Of a stretch of 64,000 bases of DNA, positions 56,025 through 64,000 are shown piece by piece. Numbering within the stretch: the first letter of the stretch is position 1; every line of letters begins with the position of its first letter. The DNA lies in NCBI RefSeq assembly GCF_900114605.1, contig NZ_FOTP01000001.1, positions 372,001-436,000 on the forward strand, in the 5' to 3' direction. The notes beneath the pieces are model-generated. The model saw nothing but the letters and a program-made list of their open reading frames with translations, was not told where the DNA came from and made no database searches. This stretch comes from Bradyrhizobium sp. NFR13. GTDB lineage: Bacteria > Pseudomonadota > Alphaproteobacteria > Rhizobiales > Xanthobacteraceae. Made by a program: the position numbers and the translations under genes.

Positions 56025-57035
56025 ATGCCAATTGGAGTCGGCCTGATTGGGCTAGGAATGGCGGTGAAGCCGCACATCCTTTCGTTGCTTGAACTGCAAG
56101 CGCAGGGACGGATCACAATCGTCGGCGGATTTGCGCCGTCAGCGAACCGACGGTCAGCGTTTTCACAGCAGTGGGGCGTTCCGGTTTTCGATAGCCAGGA
56201 GGAATTGCTGTCGCGCTCCGATCTCGATCTCGTCCTGATACTGACGCCCCCCGGAACGCATCTGGCGACCGCAAAGGCTGCGGCCGCAGCAGGAAAGCAC
56301 ATTCTGGTGGAGAAGCCCGTCGAGATATCGGTTGCCAGGGGCGAGGAACTTGCGGCCGTCACGGAGGCTGCTGGCGTCCGATGCGGCGTGTGCCTGCAAC
56401 ATCGTTTTCGTCCCGCGTCGCTACGCCTGAAGGCGATCCTGAATCAGGGAGATCTGGGCGATATCCTGTCGGCGAGTGCATCGATCCGATGGTGGCGCGA
56501 CGATGCTTATTTCCGTCAACCGGGCCGCGGCATGAAGGCGCGCGACGGCGGAGGCGTGTTGCTCACACAGGCCATCCATACGCTCGATCTGCTTCTGCAT
56601 TTCGTGGGGCCGCACAAGGACGTCGCCGGTTTTGCATCGACCTCGCCGCTCCGAACGATCGATACTGAAGACGTGACCGCGGCGGCGGTCCGTTTCCAAA
56701 GCGGCGCCATCGGCGTGCTCGACGCCACCAGTGTTGCGCGGCCTGGCTATCCGGAGCGCATCGAAATCGCCGGCACGCGCGGCTCGGCCTATCTCGAGAC
56801 GTTTCAATTGGTCATCCATCGTCACGAAGGTCCGCCAGAGACCGTCGGGACTGCGCAATCCGGCGGCGGAGGTGCCGATCCGATGGCATTTGATCACGGG
56901 CCACATCGGGGCGTGATCACCGAGATGCTGGATGCAATCGAACAGGGACGCGAGCCGTCCAACAGCGTGCGCTCCGCCCTTCACGTGCAGCGGCTGATCG
57001 AGGCCTGGCTATCAGACGCCGCCGCCCGCGCCTGA
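56025..57035 (+). CDS. Gfo/Idh/MocA-family oxidoreductase
   Basis: This 336-residue NAD(P)-dependent dehydrogenase has an N-terminal Rossmann part starting GVGLIGLGMAVKPH and the EKP motif in HILVEKPVEIS (about 93-103). A C-terminal beta-sheet substrate domain follows. Members oxidise sugars, inositols or related polyols. GGGAGAAACGC precedes ATG 56025. It is divergent from the four-gene importer and 142 bases upstream of the FadR-type regulator, which suggests it handles the imported compound. Confidence 0.9.
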   Translation: MPIGVGLIGLGMAVKPHILSLLELQAQGRITIVGGFAPSANRRSAFSQQWGVPVFDSQEELLSRSDLDLVLILTPPGTHLATAKAAAAAGKHILVEKPVEISVARGEELAAVTEAAGVRCGVCLQHRFRPASLRLKAILNQGDLGDILSASASIRWWRDDAYFRQPGRGMKARDGGGVLLTQAIHTLDLLLHFVGPHKDVAGFASTSPLRTIDTEDVTAAAVRFQSGAIGVLDATSVARPGYPERIEIAGTRGSAYLETFQLVIHRHEGPPETVGTAQSGGGGADPMAFDHGPHRGVITEMLDAIEQGREPSNSVRSALHVQRLIEAWLSDAAARA

Positions 57036-57176
57036 CCGACGCTCTCACGACCGCTTGCGCCCAAGCAGTTTGGCCAGCGCTGCAATCCCGGATTGTCAGC
57101 GGGAGTGCACCGACTTGTCAAAAAGATGTAATGTTGCCAAAGACTGGAGCATGTTCGGAGCAAGGACAGGGTGAAC

Positions 57177-57902
57177 ATGGGCTCAACGGTCAAACGGAAC
57201 GACATTCCGGAGCGCCCGGCTGTGACGGGAAAGCTTAGCGACCGCGTCTACGATCATGTCCTCAGCCAGATCACGGTCGGAATCTATCCGGTCAATTCGC
57301 GGCTTCCTCCCGAGACACGCCTGGCAGATCAGCTTGGCGTTTCGCGCCCGGTCGTCCGTGAAGCACTGATGCGGCTGCGCGATGACGGCGTCGTCGCATC
57401 GCGGCAGGGCGCCGGCTCCTTCGTGATGCGACGTCCCGCGGCAGACGTTTACAACTACGCTCCCGTGGGAAGCATTGCCGATATCCAGCGCTGTTTCGTA
57501 TTTCGGATCGGCATCGAAGGAGAAGCCGCCGCGCTTGCCGCACGCGATCACGATCCGGAAGGTCTGCGCCGGATCCGCGACGCAATCGCAGCACTTGATC
57601 AAGTGATCGCAGATGCCGCGCTGGGCGTCGAGGAAGACATTGCATTTCACCGCTCGGTCGCAGAGGCCACCGGCAATCGCTTCTTCGCCGCGACTCTCGC
57701 CGCGATCCAGTCTCAGGTGAGCGTGGGCATCACGCTTAATCGAAACCTCTCCCTGATCCAGCCTCGCGACCGACTTCTGCGTGGGCAAGAAGAGCACCGG
57801 GCCGTGCTCGATGCGATCGCCGCCAGAGACGAAGCCGGAGCTCGCGAAGCCATGCGGTCGCATATCGAGAACGCCCGCAAGCGCGTTTTTGAAGGCGGAT
57901 AG
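57177..57902 (+). CDS. FadR/GntR-family transcriptional regulator (FCD)
   Basis: This 241-residue regulator has a winged helix (about 20-85; LADQLGVSRPVVREALMRLRDDG) and an FCD ligand domain with RIGIEGEAAALAARD, IAFHRSVAEATGN and a late EEHRAVLDAIAARD. ATG 57177 is preferred over a GTG at 57171. It is the last protein gene before tRNA-Pro and likely controls the transporter and Gfo/Idh genes. Confidence 0.9.
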   Translation: MGSTVKRNDIPERPAVTGKLSDRVYDHVLSQITVGIYPVNSRLPPETRLADQLGVSRPVVREALMRLRDDGVVASRQGAGSFVMRRPAADVYNYAPVGSIADIQRCFVFRIGIEGEAAALAARDHDPEGLRRIRDAIAALDQVIADAALGVEEDIAFHRSVAEATGNRFFAATLAAIQSQVSVGITLNRNLSLIQPRDRLLRGQEEHRAVLDAIAARDEAGAREAMRSHIENARKRVFEGG

Positions 57903-57980
57903 CCGCGCACAGCATGGCTCGCGCGCCCGGGCGGTTGTTCTCAGATGAAAATCGGGAGATTCTTGATCTGCGGCGTCGCC

Positions 57981-58001
57981 GCAAAATGACGCTAAGTCAT
58001 T
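57981..58001 (-). terminator. tRNA-Pro terminator
   Basis: A 6-bp stem (AATGAC 57985-57990 / GTCATT 57996-58001) is followed on the minus strand by TTTTGC. It sits 8 bases after the tRNA CCA. Confidence 0.7.
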
Positions 58002-58008
58002 GAAATCA

Positions 58009-58085
58009 TGGTCGGAGTGGCAGGATTCGAACCTGCGACCCCTGCGTCCCGAACGCAGTGCTCTACCGGGCTGAGCCACACTCCG
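58009..58085 (-). tRNA. tRNA-Pro (CGG)
   Basis: The 77-base gene folds as a full cloverleaf. The acceptor is CGGAGTG/CACTCCG with discriminator A and encoded CCA. The anticodon stem is CTGCG/CGCAG with loop TTCGGGA (anticodon CGG, reading CCG). The T arm is GCAGG-TTCGAAT-CCTGC. Its terminator follows on the minus strand. A degenerate copy of its 3' end is at 24769-24854. Confidence 0.96.
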
Positions 58086-58179
58086 ACTAAGAGCGCGGCT
58101 TATAGCCTTGGGTTTCGCATCCTGCAAGAACCCCGGTAAAGAAGCCTGACCAATTTTCGAGACCAAGGATCTGCCCCGC

Positions 58180-59163
58180 ATGGCCGTTGGCCTGACCACC
58201 CGGATGAGCCCCGCCGACCCCGCCCATATTGCGGAGGCGGCGCGCTGCTTGCGCGCAGGCGGGCTGCTGGCGTTCCCGACGGAGACGGTCTACGGGCTCG
58301 GCGCCGATGCGGCCAATCCACGGGCTGTGGCGGGAATCTATGAGGCCAAGGGCCGGCCGTCATTCAATCCGCTGATCGCCCATGTGGCCGATCTCGCCGC
58401 TGCCCGGCGCATTGCCCGATTCGATGCGCGCGCGCTGACGCTTGCCGAGGCGTTCTGGCCGGGGCCGCTGACGCTGGTGCTGCCCAAGGCGGCGGACTGC
58501 CCGGTGGCCGATCTGGCCACCGCCGGCCTCGATACCATCGCCATGCGTGTGCCGGCCCATCCCGTGGCCCACGCGCTTCTGCAGGCCTTTGGCGGTGCCG
58601 TGGTGGCGCCGTCGGCCAACATTTCCGGGCATGTCTCACCGACCACCGCAGCCCATGTGCTGAGCGATCTCGACGGCCGGATCGACATGATTCTCGATGG
58701 CGGACCGGTTGAAGTGGGCGTTGAATCCACCATCGTCGGTTGTTTCGACACGCCGATGCTGCTCCGCCCCGGTGGCCTGCCGCGCGAGGCGATCGAGCGG
58801 GTGCTCAGCCAACCGCTGGCAAGCCCGCCGGACGATCCTGCAAGCGAGACAAACCAGCCGCTGGCGCCGGGCATGCTGGCCTCGCATTATGCGCCGCGGA
58901 CACGGGTGCGGCTGCTGGCCGAGGCCGTGAATCCTGGCGAGGCGCTACTGGCTTTCGGATCGGCCCCGCTGCCCGGCATCGAGGCCGCCGCGGCTGTCCT
59001 GAATTTGTCTGAACAGGGCGATCTCGGGGAAGCCGCCACCAATCTTTTCGGCTATCTTCGCGCGCTCGACGCGAAAGGCGCGAGCGGCATCGCGGTGATG
59101 CCGGTGCCGAACCACGGGCTCGGCGAAGCCATCAATGACCGGTTGCGCCGCGCGGCCGTGTAA
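58180..59163 (+). CDS. L-threonylcarbamoyladenylate synthase (Sua5/YrdC family)
   Basis: This 327-residue protein has the YrdC core (about 10-200) plus a C-terminal Sua5 domain. It makes threonylcarbamoyl-AMP from threonine, bicarbonate and ATP for t6A37 modification of tRNAs. Family segments are GLLAFPTETVYGLGADA, KGRPSFNPLIAHV, FWPGPLTLVLPK and VVAPSANISGH. The linker SHYAPRT is typical of the Sua5 subtype. It starts 94 bases beyond the tRNA-Pro gene in the opposite direction and looks like core chromosome. Confidence 0.94.
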   Translation: MAVGLTTRMSPADPAHIAEAARCLRAGGLLAFPTETVYGLGADAANPRAVAGIYEAKGRPSFNPLIAHVADLAAARRIARFDARALTLAEAFWPGPLTLVLPKAADCPVADLATAGLDTIAMRVPAHPVAHALLQAFGGAVVAPSANISGHVSPTTAAHVLSDLDGRIDMILDGGPVEVGVESTIVGCFDTPMLLRPGGLPREAIERVLSQPLASPPDDPASETNQPLAPGMLASHYAPRTRVRLLAEAVNPGEALLAFGSAPLPGIEAAAAVLNLSEQGDLGEAATNLFGYLRALDAKGASGIAVMPVPNHGLGEAINDRLRRAAV

Positions 59164-59214
59164 CGCGAACGCAAGACCAAGAAACGCGCCAAGAAAATAT
59201 CCAAGGGAATAGTT

Positions 59215-60672
59215 ATGAATATCGTCCAGCCGAAGCCGCCCACGCTTTCCCCCGAAACCATCGCGCGCTTCCGGGCCATCGTCGGCGACAAATACGCCAT
59301 CACCGATCAGGCCGACGTGCATCAATACGTCACCGAGGATCGCAACCTGTTTTTCGGCACCTCCCCGCTGGTGCTGCGCCCGGGCTCAACCGCCGAAGTC
59401 GCCGCGATCTGCAAGCTCGCTACCGAGACGCGCACCGCGCTGGTGCCGCAGGGCGGCAATACCGGGCTTGTCGGCGGCCAGACGCCTTATGGCGGTGAAG
59501 TCGTGCTGTCGATGCGCCGGATGGACAAGGTGCGCGATCTGGACACGTCATCCAACACCATGACGGTGGAAGCCGGCCTCGTGCTGCAACTCGCGCAGCA
59601 GCGCGCCGCGGAAGCCGACCGGCTGTTTCCGCTGTCGCTCGGCTCCGAAGGCAGCTGCACCATCGGCGGCAATCTTTCCAGTAATGCCGGCGGCACCACT
59701 GCGCTGGCTTACGGCGTGGCGCGCGAAATGGCGCTCGGCCTCGAAGTGGTGCTGGCCGACGGTCGCATTCTCAATGGCCTGTCCAAGCTGAAGAAGGACA
59801 ACACAGGTTACGATCTGCGTAACATCTTCATCGGCGCCGAAGGCTCGCTTGGCATCATTACTGCGGCGACGCTGAAGCTGTTTCCGAAGCCGCGCGCCGT
59901 CGAGACCGCCTTTGTCGGCCTGAAGTCGCCGGACGATGCGCTGAAGCTGCTCAGCATCTCCCGCTCCGAAGCTGGCGGTAACCTCACCAGTTTCGAACTG
60001 GTCGCCGAGATCGCCGTGGATTTCAGCGTCCGCCATGGCATCGGCATTCGCGATCCGCTTTCCAGCAAACACGCCTGGTATGTCTTGATGGAATTGTCGT
60101 CGGGACGCGACGATGCCCGCGCGACATTGGAGGCGATCCTCGAACGCGGCTTTGAAGACGGCATCGTGGATGATGCCGTGATTGCCGAGAATATCGCCCA
60201 GCGGCAGGCGTTCTGGAAGTTGCGCGAGGAAATCTCGCCGGCGCAGAAGCCGGAAGGCGGATCGATCAAGCACGATATCTCGGTGCCGGTCGCTTCCGTG
60301 CCCGCCTTCATCGCCGAAGCCAATGCGGCCGTCGTGAAACTAATGCCCGGCGCACGTCCGGTGCCATTCGGCCATCTCGGCGACGGCAACATCCACTACA
60401 ATGTCACGCAGCCTAAGGAAACGCTCGGCGACAGCGACGGCCGCGAGAAATTCCTGGCGCGCTGGCACGACGTCAACGAAGTCGTCTTCGACGTCGTGCT
60501 GCGCATGGGCGGCTCGATCTCCGCCGAACACGGCATCGGCCAGATGAAGGCGGCTGAGCTGCCCTCGGTGAAGGACCCCGTCGCCATCGAGCTGATGCGC
60601 AGCCTGAAGGCGATGCTGGATCCGCTGAACATCCTCAATCCGGGCAAGGTACTGCTGCCGGTGCAACATTGA
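59215..60672 (+). CDS. FAD-linked 2-hydroxyacid dehydrogenase (GlcD / D-2-hydroxyglutarate dehydrogenase type)
   Basis: This 485-residue flavoprotein has the PP-loop FAD-binding domain (PQGGNTGLVGGQTPYGGEVVLS, GSEGSCTIGGNLSSNAGGTTAL) and a C-terminal FAD-oxidase domain with the HLGDGNIHYN metal-type motif and GGSISAEHGIGQMK. It ends NPGKVLLP. Relatives oxidise D-2-hydroxyglutarate, D-lactate or glycolate. The FAD is non-covalent by family. It follows the Sua5 gene and is coupled to the GNAT gene by a 4-base overlap. Confidence 0.92.
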   Translation: MNIVQPKPPTLSPETIARFRAIVGDKYAITDQADVHQYVTEDRNLFFGTSPLVLRPGSTAEVAAICKLATETRTALVPQGGNTGLVGGQTPYGGEVVLSMRRMDKVRDLDTSSNTMTVEAGLVLQLAQQRAAEADRLFPLSLGSEGSCTIGGNLSSNAGGTTALAYGVAREMALGLEVVLADGRILNGLSKLKKDNTGYDLRNIFIGAEGSLGIITAATLKLFPKPRAVETAFVGLKSPDDALKLLSISRSEAGGNLTSFELVAEIAVDFSVRHGIGIRDPLSSKHAWYVLMELSSGRDDARATLEAILERGFEDGIVDDAVIAENIAQRQAFWKLREEISPAQKPEGGSIKHDISVPVASVPAFIAEANAAVVKLMPGARPVPFGHLGDGNIHYNVTQPKETLGDSDGREKFLARWHDVNEVVFDVVLRMGGSISAEHGIGQMKAAELPSVKDPVAIELMRSLKAMLDPLNILNPGKVLLPVQH

Positions 60673-61097
60673 AAGTTGCCCGGCTCGTCGATACCGACAT
60701 TCAGGCGGTCGTCCAGCTCTGGCTGCGCTGCGGACTGGTGCGGCCCTGGAACGATCCGGAGGCCGATATCAGGCTGGCGCGCGCCGGCACCAATGCCGAT
60801 GTCTTGGTCGGTCGCAAGGGAAGGACCATCGTCGCCTCCGTGCTGGTCGGCCATGACGGCCATCGCGGCTGGGTCTATTACGTCTCAGTCGATCCCGACC
60901 ACCAGCGTCAGGATTTCGGCCGCGGCATCATGAGCGCAGCCGAAGACTGGCTGCGCGAGCGCGGCATCGAGAAGATGCAGCTCATGGTGCGCTCGGATAA
61001 CACCAAGGTTCAGGCATTCTACGAGTCGCTCGGCTACGGCGAACAGAAGCGCGTGATCTATGCCAAGTGGCTCGACGGACGGCCGCTGACGCCGTGA
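60669..61097 (+). CDS. GNAT-family acetyltransferase (YpeA-like)
   Basis: This 142-residue GNAT protein has the acetyl-CoA loop region VSVDPDHQRQDFGRGIM and the late NTKVQAFYESLGY segment. It resembles YpeA. A TTG start at 60669 overlaps the upstream stop (TTGA), a rare but coherent coupling; no nearby ATG gives a complete fold. The substrate is unknown. Confidence 0.88.
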   Translation: MKVARLVDTDIQAVVQLWLRCGLVRPWNDPEADIRLARAGTNADVLVGRKGRTIVASVLVGHDGHRGWVYYVSVDPDHQRQDFGRGIMSAAEDWLRERGIEKMQLMVRSDNTKVQAFYESLGYGEQKRVIYAKWLDGRPLTP

Positions 61098-61098
61098 A

Positions 61099-61854
61099 CT
61101 AGAACAACGATCCCTGCCCGTCGTCCTCGGCCACCGCGACCTTGCGCGGGGCCCTCGTCGGCTTCATCTGCTCTACGGCAGCTTCTTCTGCCGAGATTGG
61201 CAGGATCAGTTGCGCTTCGTCATTGGCCACCTTGTTGACGGCCATCGCCACGGGATGCCAGGCGAAGGTGCCGTCTGCGGGCGCAGCGAGCATCGTCATC
61301 ACGTCGGATGCACTATCCGAACTGCAATCGAGCCACTGCCCGAAATGATCGGGTGCGATCGTCACGGGCACGCGATGGTGCAGTACGGACATGCCCGTGC
61401 TGGCTTCCGCAGTAATGATTGCGACTGTGTCGACTTCTTCCCCGTTCGGTCCCATCCAGGTCTCGGCAAGACCTGCGAATCCCATCGGGCCGCCTGCGCT
61501 TGGGTGGATAAAATACGGTTGTTTTCGTTCACCGCGGTTTTGCCATTCGTAATAGCCATCGGCCGGAATCAGACAACGGCGGCGACGAATCGCGTTTTTG
61601 AAGGCCGGCTTTTCTTGCACCGTCTCAGCGCGTGCATTAATCAGAAGTGTAAACTTCCGCGGGTCCTTGACCCAGGAGGGCAAAAGGCCCCATCGCATCA
61701 GACGGAAATGCCGGGATCCGTTTTCAACGATGACAACAGGAACCGGCTGCGTCGGCGCAATATTGTACCTCGCTGGAAAATTCGGTTGCTCGTTATAACT
61801 GAATACCTGCCGTAACGCTTCCGGCGCTGATGTAATGACAAACCGCCCGCACAT
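61099..61854 (-). CDS. SRAP-family abasic-site-processing protein (YedK/HMCES type)
   Basis: This 251-residue protein has the complete SRAP catalytic set: Cys2 (after Met removal, attached to abasic DNA), Asn73 in LINARAE, Glu103 in YYEW and His160 in VLHHRVPV. It forms a thiazolidine crosslink with abasic sites in single-stranded DNA, shielding them from breakage. MCGRF is the invariant start. The C-terminal tail (about 230-251) is variable. It is convergent with the GNAT gene. Confidence 0.95.
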   Translation of the reverse strand: MCGRFVITSAPEALRQVFSYNEQPNFPARYNIAPTQPVPVVIVENGSRHFRLMRWGLLPSWVKDPRKFTLLINARAETVQEKPAFKNAIRRRRCLIPADGYYEWQNRGERKQPYFIHPSAGGPMGFAGLAETWMGPNGEEVDTVAIITAEASTGMSVLHHRVPVTIAPDHFGQWLDCSSDSASDVMTMLAAPADGTFAWHPVAMAVNKVANDEAQLILPISAEEAAVEQMKPTRAPRKVAVAEDDGQGSLF

Positions 61855-61915
61855 TCTCGATCCGCAATCCTGCCTCTTCAGGCGGTTTTAACCCAAAACA
61901 CCAACAGTGCGACAT

Positions 61916-62431
61916 ATGACCCTGACGGCCATACAACCGGCGCAGCATGACCATCGCGATCTGGCCAGCGCCGGTGCCGGCCCCGTCGCGTCCGCTGCCG
62001 AGCTGATGGCCGCCAATATCAATCCACGCACGGGTCTGGCGACCGACTATCTCAATCACTTCAACGAAGCCATCATGTTGCTCGAGCTGATCCCGGACAT
62101 GCCGGACTGCTATGAGCTGTTTCTGGAATGGCAGCCCCTCAGCTATGCCGAGCACTTCATCAAATCCAACTTCAAGGCACGCGATCTCGCCATTGCATCC
62201 TATGAGGCTGCACGCCCGGCCATCCGCGCAGAATTCGATGCACTGGTCGCGAACATGACGCAGATCCTGATCACGGTCGGTGAAGCCATGCGCACTGTGC
62301 AGCAGGACCGGACGCGCGCCATGCTGGCCGAGCAGGCCGCCGGCTGGGTCAAGCCCATGGTCGGAACGGCCGGCGGCATCATCAACGGCCGCGATCAGGA
62401 ATCCGACGTTGACAGCATCATGGCACAATGA
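61916..62431 (+). CDS. Hypothetical helical protein
   Basis: This 171-residue protein was not recognised. It is rich in predicted helices with a conserved-looking core, ATDYLNHFNEAIMLLELIPDM and CYELFLEWQPLSYAEHF, and no signal peptide or membrane segment. The start may be ATG 61916 or GTG 61907. The gene is divergent from SRAP by 61 bases and ends 4 bases before the NUDIX start. It may be a regulatory partner; nothing more can be said. Confidence 0.78.
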   Translation: MTLTAIQPAQHDHRDLASAGAGPVASAAELMAANINPRTGLATDYLNHFNEAIMLLELIPDMPDCYELFLEWQPLSYAEHFIKSNFKARDLAIASYEAARPAIRAEFDALVANMTQILITVGEAMRTVQQDRTRAMLAEQAAGWVKPMVGTAGGIINGRDQESDVDSIMAQ

Positions 62432-62435
62432 CCTC

Positions 62436-62858
62436 GTGACCGACACGCCTCCCGCCCATCCACAACTCGCCACCAGCGCCGCCATCTTCCGGGATGGCAA
62501 AGTGCTGCTGGTCCGCCGCGCCCGCTCGCCCGGCAAGGGCTTCTATTCACTCCCCGGAGGACGCGTGGAATTCGGCGAATCCCTGGCAGTCGCACTCGCG
62601 CGCGAGGTGATGGAGGAAACCGGACTGACCATCGACATTGTCGGCCTGTCCGGCTTCCGCGAAGTGCTGCCGAACGACAAGGTCGCGGGCCATTACCTGA
62701 TCATGTCCTTTGCCGCACGCTGGGTGGCTGGCGAGCCGGAGCTGAATGACGAACTGGACGATTTCCAGTGGGTCGCGCCGGACGATCTCGGCGCCTTCAA
62801 GACCACCGACGGCCTTGGTCCGATCCTCGCCATGGCGGAAGACCTAGTTGGGCCATAA
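62436..62858 (+). CDS. NUDIX hydrolase
   Basis: This 140-residue protein has the NUDIX box GGRVEFGESLAVALAREVMEETGL, with the Glu ligands in REVMEE, at about 47-70. The fold removes a nucleoside diphosphate from a linked moiety X. It starts at GTG 62436. The specific compound is unknown; a housecleaning role for damaged nucleotides or ADP-ribose is typical. Confidence 0.9.
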   Translation: MTDTPPAHPQLATSAAIFRDGKVLLVRRARSPGKGFYSLPGGRVEFGESLAVALAREVMEETGLTIDIVGLSGFREVLPNDKVAGHYLIMSFAARWVAGEPELNDELDDFQWVAPDDLGAFKTTDGLGPILAMAEDLVGP

Positions 62859-62938
62859 GCAGGTCGCAGCCATACCAACAGCGCTGCCTTGCTTCAGACG
62901 CCTTGAAAAGGCATATCAGCCGGGTTCCGGGACCATTC

Positions 62939-63313
62939 ATGTTGAAGCACCTGCTCATCATTCTGACGGTTGTGACGGTCGGCGCTGGCTCTGCCCGGGC
63001 GCAGGACGCGGCTGCGCCTTTCGACAATGACCTGCAGCGGATGTCGGAGATTCTCGGCGCGCTGCATTACCTGCGCGGCATCTGCGGCAACAACGAAGGC
63101 AACAAGTGGCGCAACGAAATGCAGGCGCTGGTCGATGCCGAGACGCCGTCTGGCGAGCGCCGCGCCCGCATGATCGCCGGCTTCAACCGCGGCTATAACG
63201 GCTTCCAGCAGACCTACCGGACCTGCACGCCTGCCGCCAGTATCGCGATCCGCCGTTATATTGACGAAGGCTCGCGGATTTCGCGCGATCTCACCGCAAG
63301 GTATGCGAACTAG
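62939..63313 (+). CDS. TIGR02301-type small exported protein
   Basis: This 124-residue protein has a signal peptide (MLKHLLIILTVVTVGAGSA, cleavage near ARAQDA). The mature part matches the TIGR02301 family of alphaproteobacteria, with LRGICGNNEGNKWRNEMQ and YRTCTPAA and two conserved cysteines that may pair. It is of unknown function and probably periplasmic. ATG 62939 is chosen; the longer frame reads through the NUDIX gene. The HAD gene starts directly after its stop. Confidence 0.85.
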   Translation: MLKHLLIILTVVTVGAGSARAQDAAAPFDNDLQRMSEILGALHYLRGICGNNEGNKWRNEMQALVDAETPSGERRARMIAGFNRGYNGFQQTYRTCTPAASIAIRRYIDEGSRISRDLTARYAN

Positions 63314-63961
63314 ATGAAGCCTCATGCGATCGACACGGTCTTTTTCGATCTCGACGGAACGCTCACCGATCCCAAGATCGGCATCACGGGCTCGATCCAG
63401 TATGCGCTCGGCAAGATGGGGCTTCCCGTCCCGACACAGGACGAACTGACCTGGTGCATCGGCCCACCACTGCGCGCCAGCTTCGTGGCGCTGCTCGGCG
63501 GCGAGGATGCCGATCGCGGCGTCGAGCTCTATCGCGAACGCTTCGGCACCATCGGCCTGTTCGAGAACACGCTTTATCCCGGCATCGCAGACACGCTGAC
63601 GGCGGTGACCGCGCCGGGACGACGGCTGTTCGTTGCAACCAGCAAGCCGCATGTGTTCGCCGATCGCATCATCGACCATTTCGGCCTGCGTAAATACTTC
63701 ACCCGCGTGTTCGGCTCGGAACTCGACGGCACCCGCGTCGACAAGAGCGACCTGCTCCGTTACGCACTCGACGAGACCGCCGCCGATCCCGCACGTGCGA
63801 TCATGATCGGCGACCGCAAGCACGACATCATCGGCGCCGCGAATAACGGCATTCCGGGGATCGGCGTGCTCTATGGCTATGGCGGCCGCGAGGAACTGAC
63901 CTCCGCCGGTGCCCGCCATCTGGTGGCTTCGCCTGCGGAGATCCCAGGCTACATCAACTAA
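63314..63961 (+). CDS. HAD-family phosphatase (phosphoglycolate phosphatase-like)
   Basis: This 215-residue HAD hydrolase has motif I FFDLDGTLTDP (nucleophile Asp near 12), motif II VATSKP, and motifs III/IV IMIGDRKHDIIGA. The cap is the C1 helical type. It likely dephosphorylates a small phosphate ester such as phosphoglycolate or a nucleotide. ATG 63314 follows the upstream TAG with no gap. Confidence 0.92.
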   Translation: MKPHAIDTVFFDLDGTLTDPKIGITGSIQYALGKMGLPVPTQDELTWCIGPPLRASFVALLGGEDADRGVELYRERFGTIGLFENTLYPGIADTLTAVTAPGRRLFVATSKPHVFADRIIDHFGLRKYFTRVFGSELDGTRVDKSDLLRYALDETAADPARAIMIGDRKHDIIGAANNGIPGIGVLYGYGGREELTSAGARHLVASPAEIPGYIN

Positions 63962-64000
63962 CGCACCAGTTCAGTGCTTGTTGGCACCCATATAGCCGAA

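Noticed and set aside
63971-64000. Possible C-terminal end of a minus-strand gene (reads ...YMGANKH then stop)
   Set aside because: Only nine codons are visible before the window ends, so the family and frame cannot be supported.

Overview
The window is 64 kb of GC-rich alphaproteobacterial chromosome. It most resembles Nitrobacteraceae (the Bradyrhizobium, Rhodopseudomonas, Afipia and Tardiphaga group). Reasons: a Bradyrhizobium-type porin, intergenic palindromes of the kind common in that group, a betaine-lipid btaA/btaB pair, several branched-chain-type ABC transporters, and a DUF6455 protein. The genus is inferred, not shown. No integrase, transposase, phage gene, rRNA or CRISPR array was seen.

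Left part (1-24.6 kb). This holds the end of a sarcosine oxidase locus (soxA, soxG), a GhrA-type hydroxyacid reductase and a dipeptide-type ABC importer. Next comes a GntR-controlled amine/acyl-amide module: class II aldolase, acetylpolyamine amidohydrolase, GABA-type aminotransferase and M20 deacylase. Small conserved genes follow, then a complete five-gene branched-chain-type ABC transporter. Last are the divergent btaA/btaB genes with a near-consensus Pho box between them, a membrane protein of the lysyl-phosphatidylglycerol synthase transmembrane type, and a Sir2 deacylase.

Middle part (about 24.8-58.0 kb). This looks like an accessory catabolic block. Its right edge is an intact tRNA-Pro(CGG) gene. 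Its left edge is a degenerate copy of that tRNA's 3' end and downstream terminator, in the same orientation. Inside are an aldehyde dehydrogenase, an SDR and a Bug-type binding protein; a porin; a ten-gene minus-strand operon (DUF6282, cupin-like protein, HpcH/HpaI aldolase, livJFMGH, flavodoxin-fold oxidoreductase, SDR); and a second minus-strand operon (a second DUF6282, MFS carrier, quinone reductase-like MDR protein, Ldh-type dehydrogenase, BKACE, FMN TIM-barrel protein). Each DUF6282 gene is divergent from its own IclR regulator. A two-component system beside a DUF3313-type lipoprotein follows, then a polyamine/iron-type ABC importer with a Gfo/Idh dehydrogenase and a FadR-type regulator. 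The two DUF6282 operons are the best candidates for an undescribed catabolic pathway; the substrate cannot be read from sequence.

Right part (58-64 kb). This is core-like: tRNA-Pro, the threonylcarbamoyl-AMP synthase, an FAD-linked hydroxyacid dehydrogenase, a GNAT acetyltransferase, an SRAP/YedK protein, a helical hypothetical protein, a NUDIX hydrolase, a TIGR02301-type exported protein and a HAD phosphatase.
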